Assembly: GCA_964489425.1 (NCBI GenBank)
Contig: CAZAYP010000034.1
Span: 1 to 57,889, forward strand
From: CAZAYP01 sp964489425 [NCBI: uncultured Verrucomicrobiota bacterium]
GTDB lineage: Bacteria; Verrucomicrobiota; Kiritimatiellia; RZYC01
Direction of reading: 5' to 3'
DNA length: 57,889 nucleotides
Part shown: positions 9,243 through 16,695 of the stretch, in pieces
How the letters are laid out: every line of letters begins with the position of its first letter
Numbering within the stretch: position 1 is the stretch's first letter
Translations under genes and position numbers: made by a program
The notes under the pieces: model-generated
Database searches by the model: none
Told to the model about the DNA's origin: nothing
Seen by the model: only the letters and a program-made list of their open reading frames with translations

Positions 9243-10328
9243 ATGGCTGAAATCAAGAAAAACAGGCAGCAGCGGGTTCCGGGCGCGCGCAAGATCCGCA
9301 ACAAGGAGTTGCCGGTCTACACGCGCCAGATCGCGGCCATGTTGTCGTCCGGCATGCCCTTGGTGCAGTGCCTGATCGCCATGGCCGACCAGACGGAGAA
9401 CAAGAATTTCAAGGTGGTCGTGGCCGGCGTCCGCGGCAAGGTCGAAGCCGGCACCTCGTATTCCGATGCCCTGCGCTCGTACCCGACGGTGTTTGACGAC
9501 CTGTACGTCAACATGATGAGAGCCGGCGAGACCGGCGGTATCCTGGCGGAAACCTGCGAGCGCGTCGCCTCCTTCCTGGAATCGAGCAACAAGCTGCGGC
9601 GCAAGGTAAAGTCCGCCATGATGTACCCGTCCGTGGTCATCGTGGTGGCGTTGCTGATGGCGTCCGGCCTGGTGGTGTTCATCGTGCCCGTGTTTGCCGA
9701 CATGTTCGCGGATTTTGGCGCCAACCTGCCGGCGCCCACCCAGGCCCTGATGGACTTGAGCGATTTTATGCGCCGCAACCTGCTGATCATCATCGTCGTC
9801 GTGGCCGCCCTGGTGTACGGCTTCAACCGCTTTGTGAAGAGTGAACGTGGGTCGTACATCTGGGATAATTTCAAGCTGCACTTCCCCATCCTGGGCAAGC
9901 TGGCCCAGCAAATCGCCGTCAGCCGCTTTGCCTCCACCTTTGCCTCGTTGTTGCACAGCGGGGTTCCCATCCTGCAGGCGCTGGACATCGTCGGCGTGGC
10001 CACGGGCAACAAGGTCATCGGCAAAACCATTCTCAAGGCCCGCGAAAACGTCGAGCGCGGCGAGCCCCTGTCCGCGCCGCTGCGCGACGACAAGAATTTT
10101 CCGCGCATGTTGATCCACATGTTGTCCGCGGGTGAGCAAACCGGCAAGATCGACGAAATGCTCGACAAGACCGCGGAGTTTTACGAGGACGAGGTGGAGG
10201 CCATGGTCTCCGGCCTGACGTCCATGATCGAGCCGTTGCTGATGGTGTTCATCGGCGTGATTATCGGCAGCATCGTCGTTTGCATGTTTCTCCCAATCTT
10301 CAAGATGGGTGAAGTGGTCTCGATGTAA
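9243..10328 (+). CDS. pilC: inner-membrane platform protein (PilC/GspF)
   Basis: The product is 361 residues with two tandem T2SSF domains. The first starts YTRQIAAMLSSGMPLVQCLIAMADQT, the second RFASTFASLLHSGVPILQALDIVG. Three membrane helices are visible (about 130-155, 175-195 and 335-355), with the typical MMRAGETGG and MLSAGEQTGKIDEML motifs. It forms the platform on which PilB acts. It starts 8 bases after pilB. The N-terminal 20 residues are basic and somewhat shorter than in Pseudomonas PilC (about 405 residues). Confidence 0.92.
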   Translation: MAEIKKNRQQRVPGARKIRNKELPVYTRQIAAMLSSGMPLVQCLIAMADQTENKNFKVVVAGVRGKVEAGTSYSDALRSYPTVFDDLYVNMMRAGETGGILAETCERVASFLESSNKLRRKVKSAMMYPSVVIVVALLMASGLVVFIVPVFADMFADFGANLPAPTQALMDLSDFMRRNLLIIIVVVAALVYGFNRFVKSERGSYIWDNFKLHFPILGKLAQQIAVSRFASTFASLLHSGVPILQALDIVGVATGNKVIGKTILKARENVERGEPLSAPLRDDKNFPRMLIHMLSAGEQTGKIDEMLDKTAEFYEDEVEAMVSGLTSMIEPLLMVFIGVIIGSIVVCMFLPIFKMGEVVSM

Positions 10329-10346
10329 CCCAAGGCGGGTGCAGGC

Positions 10347-11063
10347 ATGACAGCTATGGATTCAGCCCAGTTGACGCGCAATATCCTGACGAGCATCCCG
10401 GCCGGCATGCTCCTGCTCGGCCGGACGAACACCATCCTGATGGCCAACCGGCGCGCCTGCGACATGCTGGAAATGTCCGAGGATCAGTTGCTCCACCAGC
10501 CCCTGCATTCGCTGTTCATCGACCCGCCGGACGCCGGCGACGGCAGCGAATGGATCGGCCACGAGATGGCCACGGCCTTTTTCCGCCGCGGCGGGGCGGG
10601 CGCGCCGTTCCCCGTGACGTTCGAGTCCTCGACCCTGGCGCTGCCGGCGGCCGTGTTCCCGGATTTGGTGGCCCGCGACGGCCAGTTGGAGACCTATGTT
10701 TTCGTCTTCACCGACATTACCCACCTGATCGAGCTGCAGAAGCAGATCAAGGAGGCCGAGGAGCTGAAGGCCGCCTCCTCCGTGGCCGCCAAGCTGGCCC
10801 ACCAGATCCGCACCCCGCTGACCTCGATCCTCGCCGCCAGCCAGATGCTGCAGTCCTTCGACGCCATGGGCGAAACCCAGAAGCTGGAGGCCCGGCAGCG
10901 GGTGCTGAAGGAAAAAGAGCAGCTGTTCGCCGAGCTGGCCATGGAGTCCGCCCGCCTCGACAAGGTGCTGCAGGAGTTTCTCGACCACGCCGAGTTTTCA
11001 ACCAGCGACCTGGTCCACCTGATGGATCTGGACGCTGCCCAGGCCGCGGAGCCGGAGCCCTAG
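10347..11063 (+). CDS. PAS-HisKA protein lacking the kinase ATPase domain
   Basis: The product is 238 residues. Residues about 8-125 form a PAS-like sensor (ILTSIPAGMLLLGRTNTILMANR, ending YVFVFTDITHLIEL). Residues about 139-220 are a dimerisation/phosphotransfer helix pair with H-box LAHQIRTPLTSI (His152). The protein then ends (FLDHAEFSTSDLVHLMDLD), with no HATPase N, G1 or G2 box. Only 46 bases remain before the next start, so no split ATPase domain is hidden there. It has no membrane helix and is predicted cytosolic. Its place beside a sigma-54 activator and pilB/pilC matches PilS/FlgS-type sensors, but it cannot autophosphorylate by itself. It may take phosphate from another kinase or act as a scaffold. 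Confidence 0.8.
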   Translation: MTAMDSAQLTRNILTSIPAGMLLLGRTNTILMANRRACDMLEMSEDQLLHQPLHSLFIDPPDAGDGSEWIGHEMATAFFRRGGAGAPFPVTFESSTLALPAAVFPDLVARDGQLETYVFVFTDITHLIELQKQIKEAEELKAASSVAAKLAHQIRTPLTSILAASQMLQSFDAMGETQKLEARQRVLKEKEQLFAELAMESARLDKVLQEFLDHAEFSTSDLVHLMDLDAAQAAEPEP

Positions 11064-11109
11064 ATATGCCCGGCGGCGCGTGGTCGCCGCCCGAAAGGAT
11101 GCAATTGCG

Positions 11110-12483
11110 ATGGCACGAATACTGACAGTGGATGATGAGCCCATCATCCTGAGCCTGCTGAACAAAATTCTGCTGGCCGAAGGCTACGAGGTCAAGCCGG
11201 CCAGCAACGGCGAGACCGCCAAGGATTTGCTGACCGCGGAGCGTTTTGACCTGCTGATCTCCGATATCAACATGGCGCCCGTGGACGGCATGGAGCTGCT
11301 GCGGTTCGTGCGCGAGAAGTCGCCCGACACCGGGGTCATCATGCTCACCGCTTACGGCACCGTGGCCACGGCGGTCGAGGCCATGAAGATGGGCGCGTTC
11401 GATTACATCACCAAGCCGTTCAAGCTCGACGAGCTGCAGCTGACCGTGCGCCGCGCGCTCGAGTACCAGAACGTGCTTGCCGAGAACCAGGGCCTCAAGT
11501 CCCAGTTGCAGGCCAAGCACCGGCTGGAAAACATCATCGCCGAGAGCGCCGGCATGCGCAAGGTCTGCCAGATGGTCGAGCGCGTCGCGCCCACCAACAC
11601 AACGGTCCTGATCTACGGCGAGAGCGGCACCGGCAAAGAGCTGGTGGCCCAGGCCCTCCACTCCTACAGCCCGCGCAAAAAGAAGAATTTCCTGCCCATC
11701 AACTGCGCCGCCCTGCCGGAGCCGCTGATGGAGTCGGAGATGTTCGGGCATGTCAAGGGCGCGTTCACCGGAGCCACGGCCACCAAGGAGGGCCTCTTCG
11801 AGGCCGCCAATGGCGGGACGCTGTTTCTCGACGAGATCGGGTCCATGCCGATGAACATCCAGTCCAAGCTCCTGCGCGTGCTGCAGGACAACCAGATCCG
11901 CAAGGTCGGCGGCACCGAGAACATCACCGTCGATGTCCGCGTGATCGCCGCCTCCAACGAAAAGCTCGAGGACCTGATCGCCCAGACCCGTTTCCGCGAG
12001 GACCTGTACTACCGCCTCAGCGTCATCGCCATCGAGATTCCCCCGCTGCGCGAGCGCCAGGAGGATATCCTGCCGCTGGCCCGCCATTTCATGCTCAAGG
12101 AGCTCGGGCCGGACAAACAGTTGCCCGCCATGGATCACAAGGTGGAGGCGATCCTCGAGAACTACACCTGGCCCGGCAATGTCCGCGAGCTCGAGAACGT
12201 GATCCAGCACGCGCTGACCTTTGCCCAGGGCAACACCATCACCGCGGATTTCCTGCCGGCCAAGATCGTCACCGCGGTCGAGGCCAACCTCAAGGACGGC
12301 GGCCTGGTCAACCGCGCCGAGGAATACAAGGGCAAGTCGCTCAAGGCCTTCCTCCGCGCCAAGGAAAAAGACTACCTGATGAACGTCATCGCCAAGATGG
12401 GCGGCGACAAGGAGAAGGCCGCCAAGGCCCTCAACATCAGCATGGCCACGCTCTACCGCAAGCTGCCGGATATCGACAAGTAG
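11110..12483 (+). CDS. NtrC-family sigma-54 response regulator (PilR-like)
   Basis: The product is 457 residues with the full NtrC layout. The receiver domain has VDDE and the acceptor Asp52 in LISDINMAP. The AAA+ domain has Walker A GESGTGKE, the sigma-54 contact loop GAFTGA and Walker B GGTLFLDEIG. A C-terminal Fis-type helix-turn-helix follows (DKEKAAKALNISMATLYRKL). It activates sigma-54 promoters from upstream sites. ATG 11110 has a GAAAGG ribosome site; an upstream in-frame start at 11080 is less likely. Its probable target in this window is the pilin promoter at 29186. The spacer between receiver and AAA+ is of normal length. Confidence 0.92.
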   Translation: MARILTVDDEPIILSLLNKILLAEGYEVKPASNGETAKDLLTAERFDLLISDINMAPVDGMELLRFVREKSPDTGVIMLTAYGTVATAVEAMKMGAFDYITKPFKLDELQLTVRRALEYQNVLAENQGLKSQLQAKHRLENIIAESAGMRKVCQMVERVAPTNTTVLIYGESGTGKELVAQALHSYSPRKKKNFLPINCAALPEPLMESEMFGHVKGAFTGATATKEGLFEAANGGTLFLDEIGSMPMNIQSKLLRVLQDNQIRKVGGTENITVDVRVIAASNEKLEDLIAQTRFREDLYYRLSVIAIEIPPLRERQEDILPLARHFMLKELGPDKQLPAMDHKVEAILENYTWPGNVRELENVIQHALTFAQGNTITADFLPAKIVTAVEANLKDGGLVNRAEEYKGKSLKAFLRAKEKDYLMNVIAKMGGDKEKAAKALNISMATLYRKLPDIDK

Positions 12484-12490
12484 GCGCCCG

Positions 12491-12511
12491 GCCGGCGTCG
12501 CTTCCGCCGGC
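12491..12511 (+). terminator. GC-rich hairpin after the sigma-54 activator gene
   Basis: A perfect 7-base stem (GCCGGCG/CGCCGGC) with a 7-base loop lies 8 bases after the stop codon. No T-run follows, so it may be a weak or Rho-assisted terminator or just an mRNA end structure. Confidence 0.35.
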
Positions 12512-12534
12512 AGCTACCGCGGGTGGGGCGGTCC

Positions 12535-12753
12535 TCAGGAGGCCCACTTCAGGTCGATCTTCCGGTGGTGCTCCACGCAATCCCTGAGGTAGAGATTGAT
12601 CAGGTTTTGGTAGGGAATGCCGGACTCCTGTGCCAGGGCCTTGAAATAGGCGATGATGTCGGTGCCCATTCTGATGGTGACTTGCTTCTTCAGGCGGGAT
12701 GCATACGGATTCCGCCGCTTCTTCATCGTTGACAGGTCGTATTCCTTTTTCAT
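12535..12753 (-). CDS. brnA: BrnA-type antitoxin
   Basis: This 72-residue protein begins with charged residues and ends with a ribbon-helix-helix-like segment (KKQVTIRMGTDIIAYFKALAQESGIPYQNLINLYLRDCV). That is typical of BrnA antitoxins, which bind BrnT and repress the shared promoter. The start overlaps the brnT stop by 4 bases, and toxin-first order is normal for this family. The body is slightly shorter than many BrnA proteins, but the DNA-binding part is intact. Confidence 0.88.
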   Translation of the reverse strand: MKKEYDLSTMKKRRNPYASRLKKQVTIRMGTDIIAYFKALAQESGIPYQNLINLYLRDCVEHHRKIDLKWAS

Positions 12754-13043
12754 GCCTCACCCCATGGGTATTCACGCTGTTCGTTTTTGGTTGCCCTTCG
12801 GGCCGAGATGATCCGGATCACGGCGCCTCCCGCCCGGAGGCAGTGGCAGACCATGAGAATGCGCAACCTTGCGCTCACGCCCAGCAGCAGGAAGCGGTCA
12901 TCCGTCTCGTCGTGCTTGTCGTCATAGAACTCGACGGCCTGCAGATCAAAGAACACGGAGCGCGCCTCCTCGAAAGAGACGTTGTGCTTCCGCTGGTTCT
13001 CGCGGTTCTTCTGCGCATCCCACTCGAATCTCAGTTCATCCAT
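12750..13043 (-). CDS. brnT: BrnT-type ribonuclease toxin
   Basis: This 97-residue protein matches the BrnT pattern: FEWDAQKNRENQRKHNVSFEEA at the start, a central FYDDKHDETDDRFLLLG, and the C-terminal IRIISARRATKNEQREY. BrnT is a RelE-fold ribonuclease that cuts RNA under stress unless bound by BrnA. No Shine-Dalgarno sequence precedes the ATG. The promoter at 13050-13078 places transcription start at about the ATG, suggesting a leaderless message. It reads in the same direction as the ABC permease genes but has its own promoter. Confidence 0.92.
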   Translation of the reverse strand: MDELRFEWDAQKNRENQRKHNVSFEEARSVFFDLQAVEFYDDKHDETDDRFLLLGVSARLRILMVCHCLRAGGAVIRIISARRATKNEQREYPWGEA

Positions 13044-13049
13044 AACGAC

Positions 13050-13078
13050 ACTGTAAATACGGACTGCCAGACAGTCAA
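13050..13078 (-). promoter_or_regulatory. brnTA promoter with a dyad operator
   Basis: On the minus strand TTGACT (13073-13078) and TACAGT (13050-13055) are 17 bases apart, a good sigma-70 match that ends 6 bases before the brnT ATG. An inverted repeat GACTG-N5-CAGTC (13062-13076) overlaps the -35 box and the spacer. BrnA is known to autorepress its operon, so this dyad is a plausible operator. Confidence 0.6.
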
Positions 13079-13138
13079 GGACCTATTCTTTGGCGCCCTG
13101 TTGATCGGACCGTTAGGTTTCCTGACAACCCCGCGACT

Positions 13139-14110
13139 TCACCGCGGGGCGCCGTCGTCGCTGCCGCGCAGGCGCGGGTCAAAGGCGTCGCGCAGCGCGT
13201 CGCCCAGCAGGTTGAACGCCAGCACCACCGCCAGGATCGCCGCGGTCACAAAGGCCATCTCCCACCACATCCCCTGCCACAGCCGCAGCCGCGCGTTGTT
13301 GATCATGATGCCCCACGAGGGCTCGTTCTGCACCCCGATGCCCAGGAAGCTCATGAACACCTCGGTGCTGATCGCCGCCGGGAAACGGATCGAAAAGACG
13401 ATGATGATCACGTGCGCCACGTTGGGCAGGATGTGGCGGAAGAGGATCCGCGCATGGCTGAACCCCAGCACGCGCGCCGCGGTCACGTACGCGCGCGCCT
13501 TGTGCTTGAACACTTCCGCGCGCACCAGGCGGCACACGCCCACCCACGTGGTCAGCCCGATCCCCAGGTAGATCCCCGGCAGGCCCTTGCCCACCACGAT
13601 CGCGATGGCCAGGATGAACAGCAGCCCCGGCATGGACGCCACGGTCGAGTACAGCCACACGATCAGCGCATCCGTGCGCCCGCCGCAGTACCCGGCCAGG
13701 CACCCCAGCAGCGCGCCCAGCGGGATCGCGATCAGCGCCGTGACCACGCCTACCTGGAACGCGATCCGCGCGCCCTGCACCACGCGCTGCAACACGTCGC
13801 GGCCCAGGTTGTCCGTGCCCAGCGGGTGACGCAGCCACTCGCGGGGCTGCCCGGGCGCGCGCGCGAATCCCGGGGGCAGGTAGCGCGCCTGCAGGTTGAC
13901 TTCCTGGTACGGCGGGGTCACGTCGCGCAGGCGGTAATACTGGTGGACCGCCTCGCCGTAGGCCGCCGCCAGGGTGAACAGGCCGATGACCACCAGGCAG
14001 CCGCGCGCCAGGCGTTGGCGCAGCAGGCTGCGCCACGCCGGCCGCCACAGGCTGGTGCCTGCGTCGGACTCCGGCAGGGCGGGGGGGGCTGGCGGGGGGG
14101 GGGCGCTCAT
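13139..14110 (-). CDS. ABC transporter permease, OppC/YejE type
   Basis: The product is 323 residues. One N-terminal membrane helix is followed by the OppC_N loop with HPLGTDNLGRDVLQRVVQGAR. Five further helices include the EAA-type coupling motif (ARVLGFSHARILFRHILPNV). It ends DALRDAFDPRLRG, as in DppC/OppC. It forms a pair with the next permease for peptide or oligosaccharide uptake; no ATPase or binding protein is adjacent. The start overlaps the partner's stop (ATGA). The N-terminus is Pro-rich and encoded by runs of ten and eight C residues, which could slip (see findings). Confidence 0.88.
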   Translation of the reverse strand: MSAPPPPAPPALPESDAGTSLWRPAWRSLLRQRLARGCLVVIGLFTLAAAYGEAVHQYYRLRDVTPPYQEVNLQARYLPPGFARAPGQPREWLRHPLGTDNLGRDVLQRVVQGARIAFQVGVVTALIAIPLGALLGCLAGYCGGRTDALIVWLYSTVASMPGLLFILAIAIVVGKGLPGIYLGIGLTTWVGVCRLVRAEVFKHKARAYVTAARVLGFSHARILFRHILPNVAHVIIIVFSIRFPAAISTEVFMSFLGIGVQNEPSWGIMINNARLRLWQGMWWEMAFVTAAILAVVLAFNLLGDALRDAFDPRLRGSDDGAPR

Positions 14111-15444
14111 TCCAGCCTCACGCGCGGATCCGCCCAGGCGTAGCCGATATCGGTCAGCAGGTTGCTGACCACGTACAGCAGCGCGCCCACCAGCACCACG
14201 GCTTGAACCACGTCCAGGTCGTTGGCGTTGATCGCGTTGATGCTGAGGCCGCCCAGGCCCGGGATGCCAAAATAACTTTCGAGCAGGAGGTTGCCGGTGA
14301 AGAGGAACGGCAGGGCCATGCTCACGTTGGTGATCACCGGCAGCAGCGCGTTGCGCAGCACGTGGCGGAACATCACCCCGCGCGGCGCCACGCCCTTGGC
14401 CACTGCGGTGCGTACATAGTCCTTGTACATCTCGTCCAAAAGCACCGTGCGGTAAAAGCGCACGTCGCGGCCCAGGCCGGATACGATGCCCACGCCCACC
14501 GGCAGCAGCAGGTAGGCCCAGGACTCGTAGCCCCAGATGGGAAACCAGCCGAGCTTGAAGGCCAGCAGGTACTGGCCGGCCACGATCCAGATGATGTAGT
14601 TGATGCTCATCATGGCCGTGGCGGCGATAACCACGATGCGGTCCACGGCGCGGTTGCGGTAATACGCACAGACCAGCGCCAGCACCAGCGCTGCGGCCAG
14701 CCCGCCCAGCAGGATCGGCACGCTCAGGGCCAGGGATGGCCCGGCGCCGGCCTTCAGCAAGCTCGCCACGCGCGCGTTGGTTTCGGTGGAAACGCCGAGA
14801 TCGCCGCGCGCCAGGCGGCCCAGGTAGCGTGCCAGGCGCGAGTCCCAGGGGTGGGCACAGCGGCGGGCCAGCGCGGCCCGGCGCAAGGTCAGCGCGCCGG
14901 TCTCCACGGCCAGCTCGAACTCGAGCCCGGCAACCGCCGTGGGTATCGTCACCTCCAGCCGCGCCTGCTGCCACGCTGTCCCGGCGGGCAGGTCCAGGCG
15001 GCTGATGATGTTGGATTGGCTCTTGATGAGCAGTCCGGCCCGGCTGGCCCCTTCCGTCTTGTATTCCAAGTTCCAGCGGTAACACGTGTCCGGCTGCAGG
15101 GCAAAGGCCAGCGGCAGACGCAGGCTGGCCGGGGCGGTCAACGTCAGTCCGTCGGGCGTCTGGCGGACGGTGTCGCCGTCCGCCACCCAGGCCGGGGCGG
15201 GTCGTCCTGCACCCCAGTGCGCGTCCTGGAACGCGCGCGTGGAAACCCACCGGCCCCACAGCAGTGGCTTGTTGTAGCCGAACTGGTCGTCAAATTCTTC
15301 CAGCGCGCGCGCCGACGCGTTCTTGCCCAGCACCAGCGCCGCCGGACTGCCGCCCACGACGTTAAAGAGCAGGAACGTCAGCAGCACCACGCCCCCCACG
15401 ATGGGGATCATGTGCAGGGTTCGCCTGGCTATGTAGCGCCACAT
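14107..15444 (-). CDS. ABC transporter permease, OppB/YejB type, with inserted extracytoplasmic domain
   Basis: The product is 445 residues; DppB/OppB proteins are usually 310-365. The N-terminus (YIARRTLHMIPIVGGVVLLTFLLFN) and the loop DQFGYNKPLLWGRW are normal. They are followed by about 125 extra residues before the usual RLARGDLGVS resumes. The insert (about residues 68-195) is rich in beta strands and contains LQPDTCYRWNLEYKTEG and WQQARLEVTIP, resembling a jelly-roll carbohydrate-binding fold. Five later helices, the EAA loop (AKGVAPRGVMFRHVLRNAL) and the ending LLTDIGYAWADPRVRLE are YejB-like. A hairpin with a 7-base stem lies at 15458-15474, just before the start. Confidence 0.88.
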   Translation of the reverse strand: MWRYIARRTLHMIPIVGGVVLLTFLLFNVVGGSPAALVLGKNASARALEEFDDQFGYNKPLLWGRWVSTRAFQDAHWGAGRPAPAWVADGDTVRQTPDGLTLTAPASLRLPLAFALQPDTCYRWNLEYKTEGASRAGLLIKSQSNIISRLDLPAGTAWQQARLEVTIPTAVAGLEFELAVETGALTLRRAALARRCAHPWDSRLARYLGRLARGDLGVSTETNARVASLLKAGAGPSLALSVPILLGGLAAALVLALVCAYYRNRAVDRIVVIAATAMMSINYIIWIVAGQYLLAFKLGWFPIWGYESWAYLLLPVGVGIVSGLGRDVRFYRTVLLDEMYKDYVRTAVAKGVAPRGVMFRHVLRNALLPVITNVSMALPFLFTGNLLLESYFGIPGLGGLSINAINANDLDVVQAVVLVGALLYVVSNLLTDIGYAWADPRVRLE

Positions 15445-15531
15445 GTCGTCAAGTTTTCCGGCTCACGGAGCCGGACCTGTATTACCATAGCGTTGCGGGG
15501 AAGAAAACGATGATCGCCGGCGCCGGCCGTG

Positions 15532-16686
15532 CTACGTGGCGCGGGGCGGCTGGCCGCCGAACGCGGACCGGATCAGCGCGAGCAGGTCCGCCGCCCGCGC
15601 GGTCATGGTGTGGCGCGCCATGACCTGCGCCTGGGCCGCCGCCACCGCCGCGGTCGCGCGTGCCGGATCCCCCAGCCAGGCGGCCGCCTGGTCTTGCGGC
15701 GGCGGCATGCCGGGCGCTCCATAAAAGGCCAGCCCCTGGCCGGCGCCGAACTCGGCCGCCAGGAAGACACTGGGCGTGGTCAGTACGGCGCAGCCGCAGG
15801 CCAGCGCGTCGAACACCCGCTCGTGGGCCCCGCCCGCGTGGGCCGGCGAGCTGTTCAGCAGCACGCGGGCTTGCGCCAGCAGGCCGGGCACATCGGCGAA
15901 GGGCACCGCGGGATGCCGCACCACGTGGGCCGGCAGGCTGACCCGGCTCCAGTCGCCATCGCCGAACACGTGGACCGCCTGCCGGCCCAGTGACTGCAGG
16001 GCCTCCAGGCGGTGCCGGTTGCGGTGGTACTGGTCCAGCAGCGGAAAGAAGGCGTTAAAGAAAAAAAGCAGTTGCCCGCCGGCCAGCCCGCGCCGGCGCC
16101 CGGCGTCCAGGAGCGCCGCGTCCAGGCGTCGGCCGCTGTCGTAGCGGTAGCCGAGCAGGTCATCCACAACCGCCTGGAACGGGCCGGCGGTTTTGCGCAG
16201 TTCGGCCGCCAGGCGGTCGGGCGCGGCGAGCGAGCCGATGAACACCACGTCGTAGGCGCGCGCGGACCAGTCGGGGGCCGTGGCCGCGGCGCAGGCCGTG
16301 GCATGGGGCAGGAACCCCGCCCGCGGGAACCCGTAGACTTCCCGGGCAAACTGCGCCCAGTACTGGTCCACGCTGGCCACCAGGCAGCGGTCCGGGTTGA
16401 CCGGCATGCGGCTGACCTGGGGGAAGAAAAAGTCGGCCACGTGCGCGGGATGGTCCACGGTCCAGGCCACGTGCCGGCGCTCACGGCCGGCCACGGTCCA
16501 CTGCCGGACCAGGTTGAACCCCAGCGACACCGTGTTGTCGGTCGCGGGCAGGGTGGCCTCCTCCGCAACACTGACGATGCGGGCGTGTACGCCCATTTGT
16601 TGCAAGCCGTGCTGCAGGGCCTGCTGCCACTGCCGGAACACGTCGTAGCGGCTGTCGCCCTGCAGGATGCGGATTTCGTCGATCAT
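15532..16686 (-). CDS. CgeB-like family 1-type glycosyltransferase
   Basis: The product is 384 residues with a GT-B pattern. The N-half includes YDVVFIGSLAAPDRL. The C-half has VPFADVPGLLAQARVLLNSSPAHAGGAHERVFDALACGCAVLTTPS, which is the nucleotide-sugar binding region of Glyco_trans_1_2/CgeB proteins. It has no signal peptide or membrane helix. It starts 9 bases after the Maf-like gene and shares its direction with fliD and two flagellins, so a role in flagellin glycosylation is likely but inferred. The sugar donor cannot be told. Confidence 0.8.
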   Translation of the reverse strand: MIDEIRILQGDSRYDVFRQWQQALQHGLQQMGVHARIVSVAEEATLPATDNTVSLGFNLVRQWTVAGRERRHVAWTVDHPAHVADFFFPQVSRMPVNPDRCLVASVDQYWAQFAREVYGFPRAGFLPHATACAAATAPDWSARAYDVVFIGSLAAPDRLAAELRKTAGPFQAVVDDLLGYRYDSGRRLDAALLDAGRRRGLAGGQLLFFFNAFFPLLDQYHRNRHRLEALQSLGRQAVHVFGDGDWSRVSLPAHVVRHPAVPFADVPGLLAQARVLLNSSPAHAGGAHERVFDALACGCAVLTTPSVFLAAEFGAGQGLAFYGAPGMPPPQDQAAAWLGDPARATAAVAAAQAQVMARHTMTARAADLLALIRSAFGGQPPRAT

Positions 16687-16695
16687 GGCCGATCC

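Noticed and set aside
13139-15259. A possible OppB-OppC fusion read as one 706-codon frame
   Set aside because: The upstream half is out of frame with OppB and has no protein character. The two permeases are separate genes with an ATGA overlap.
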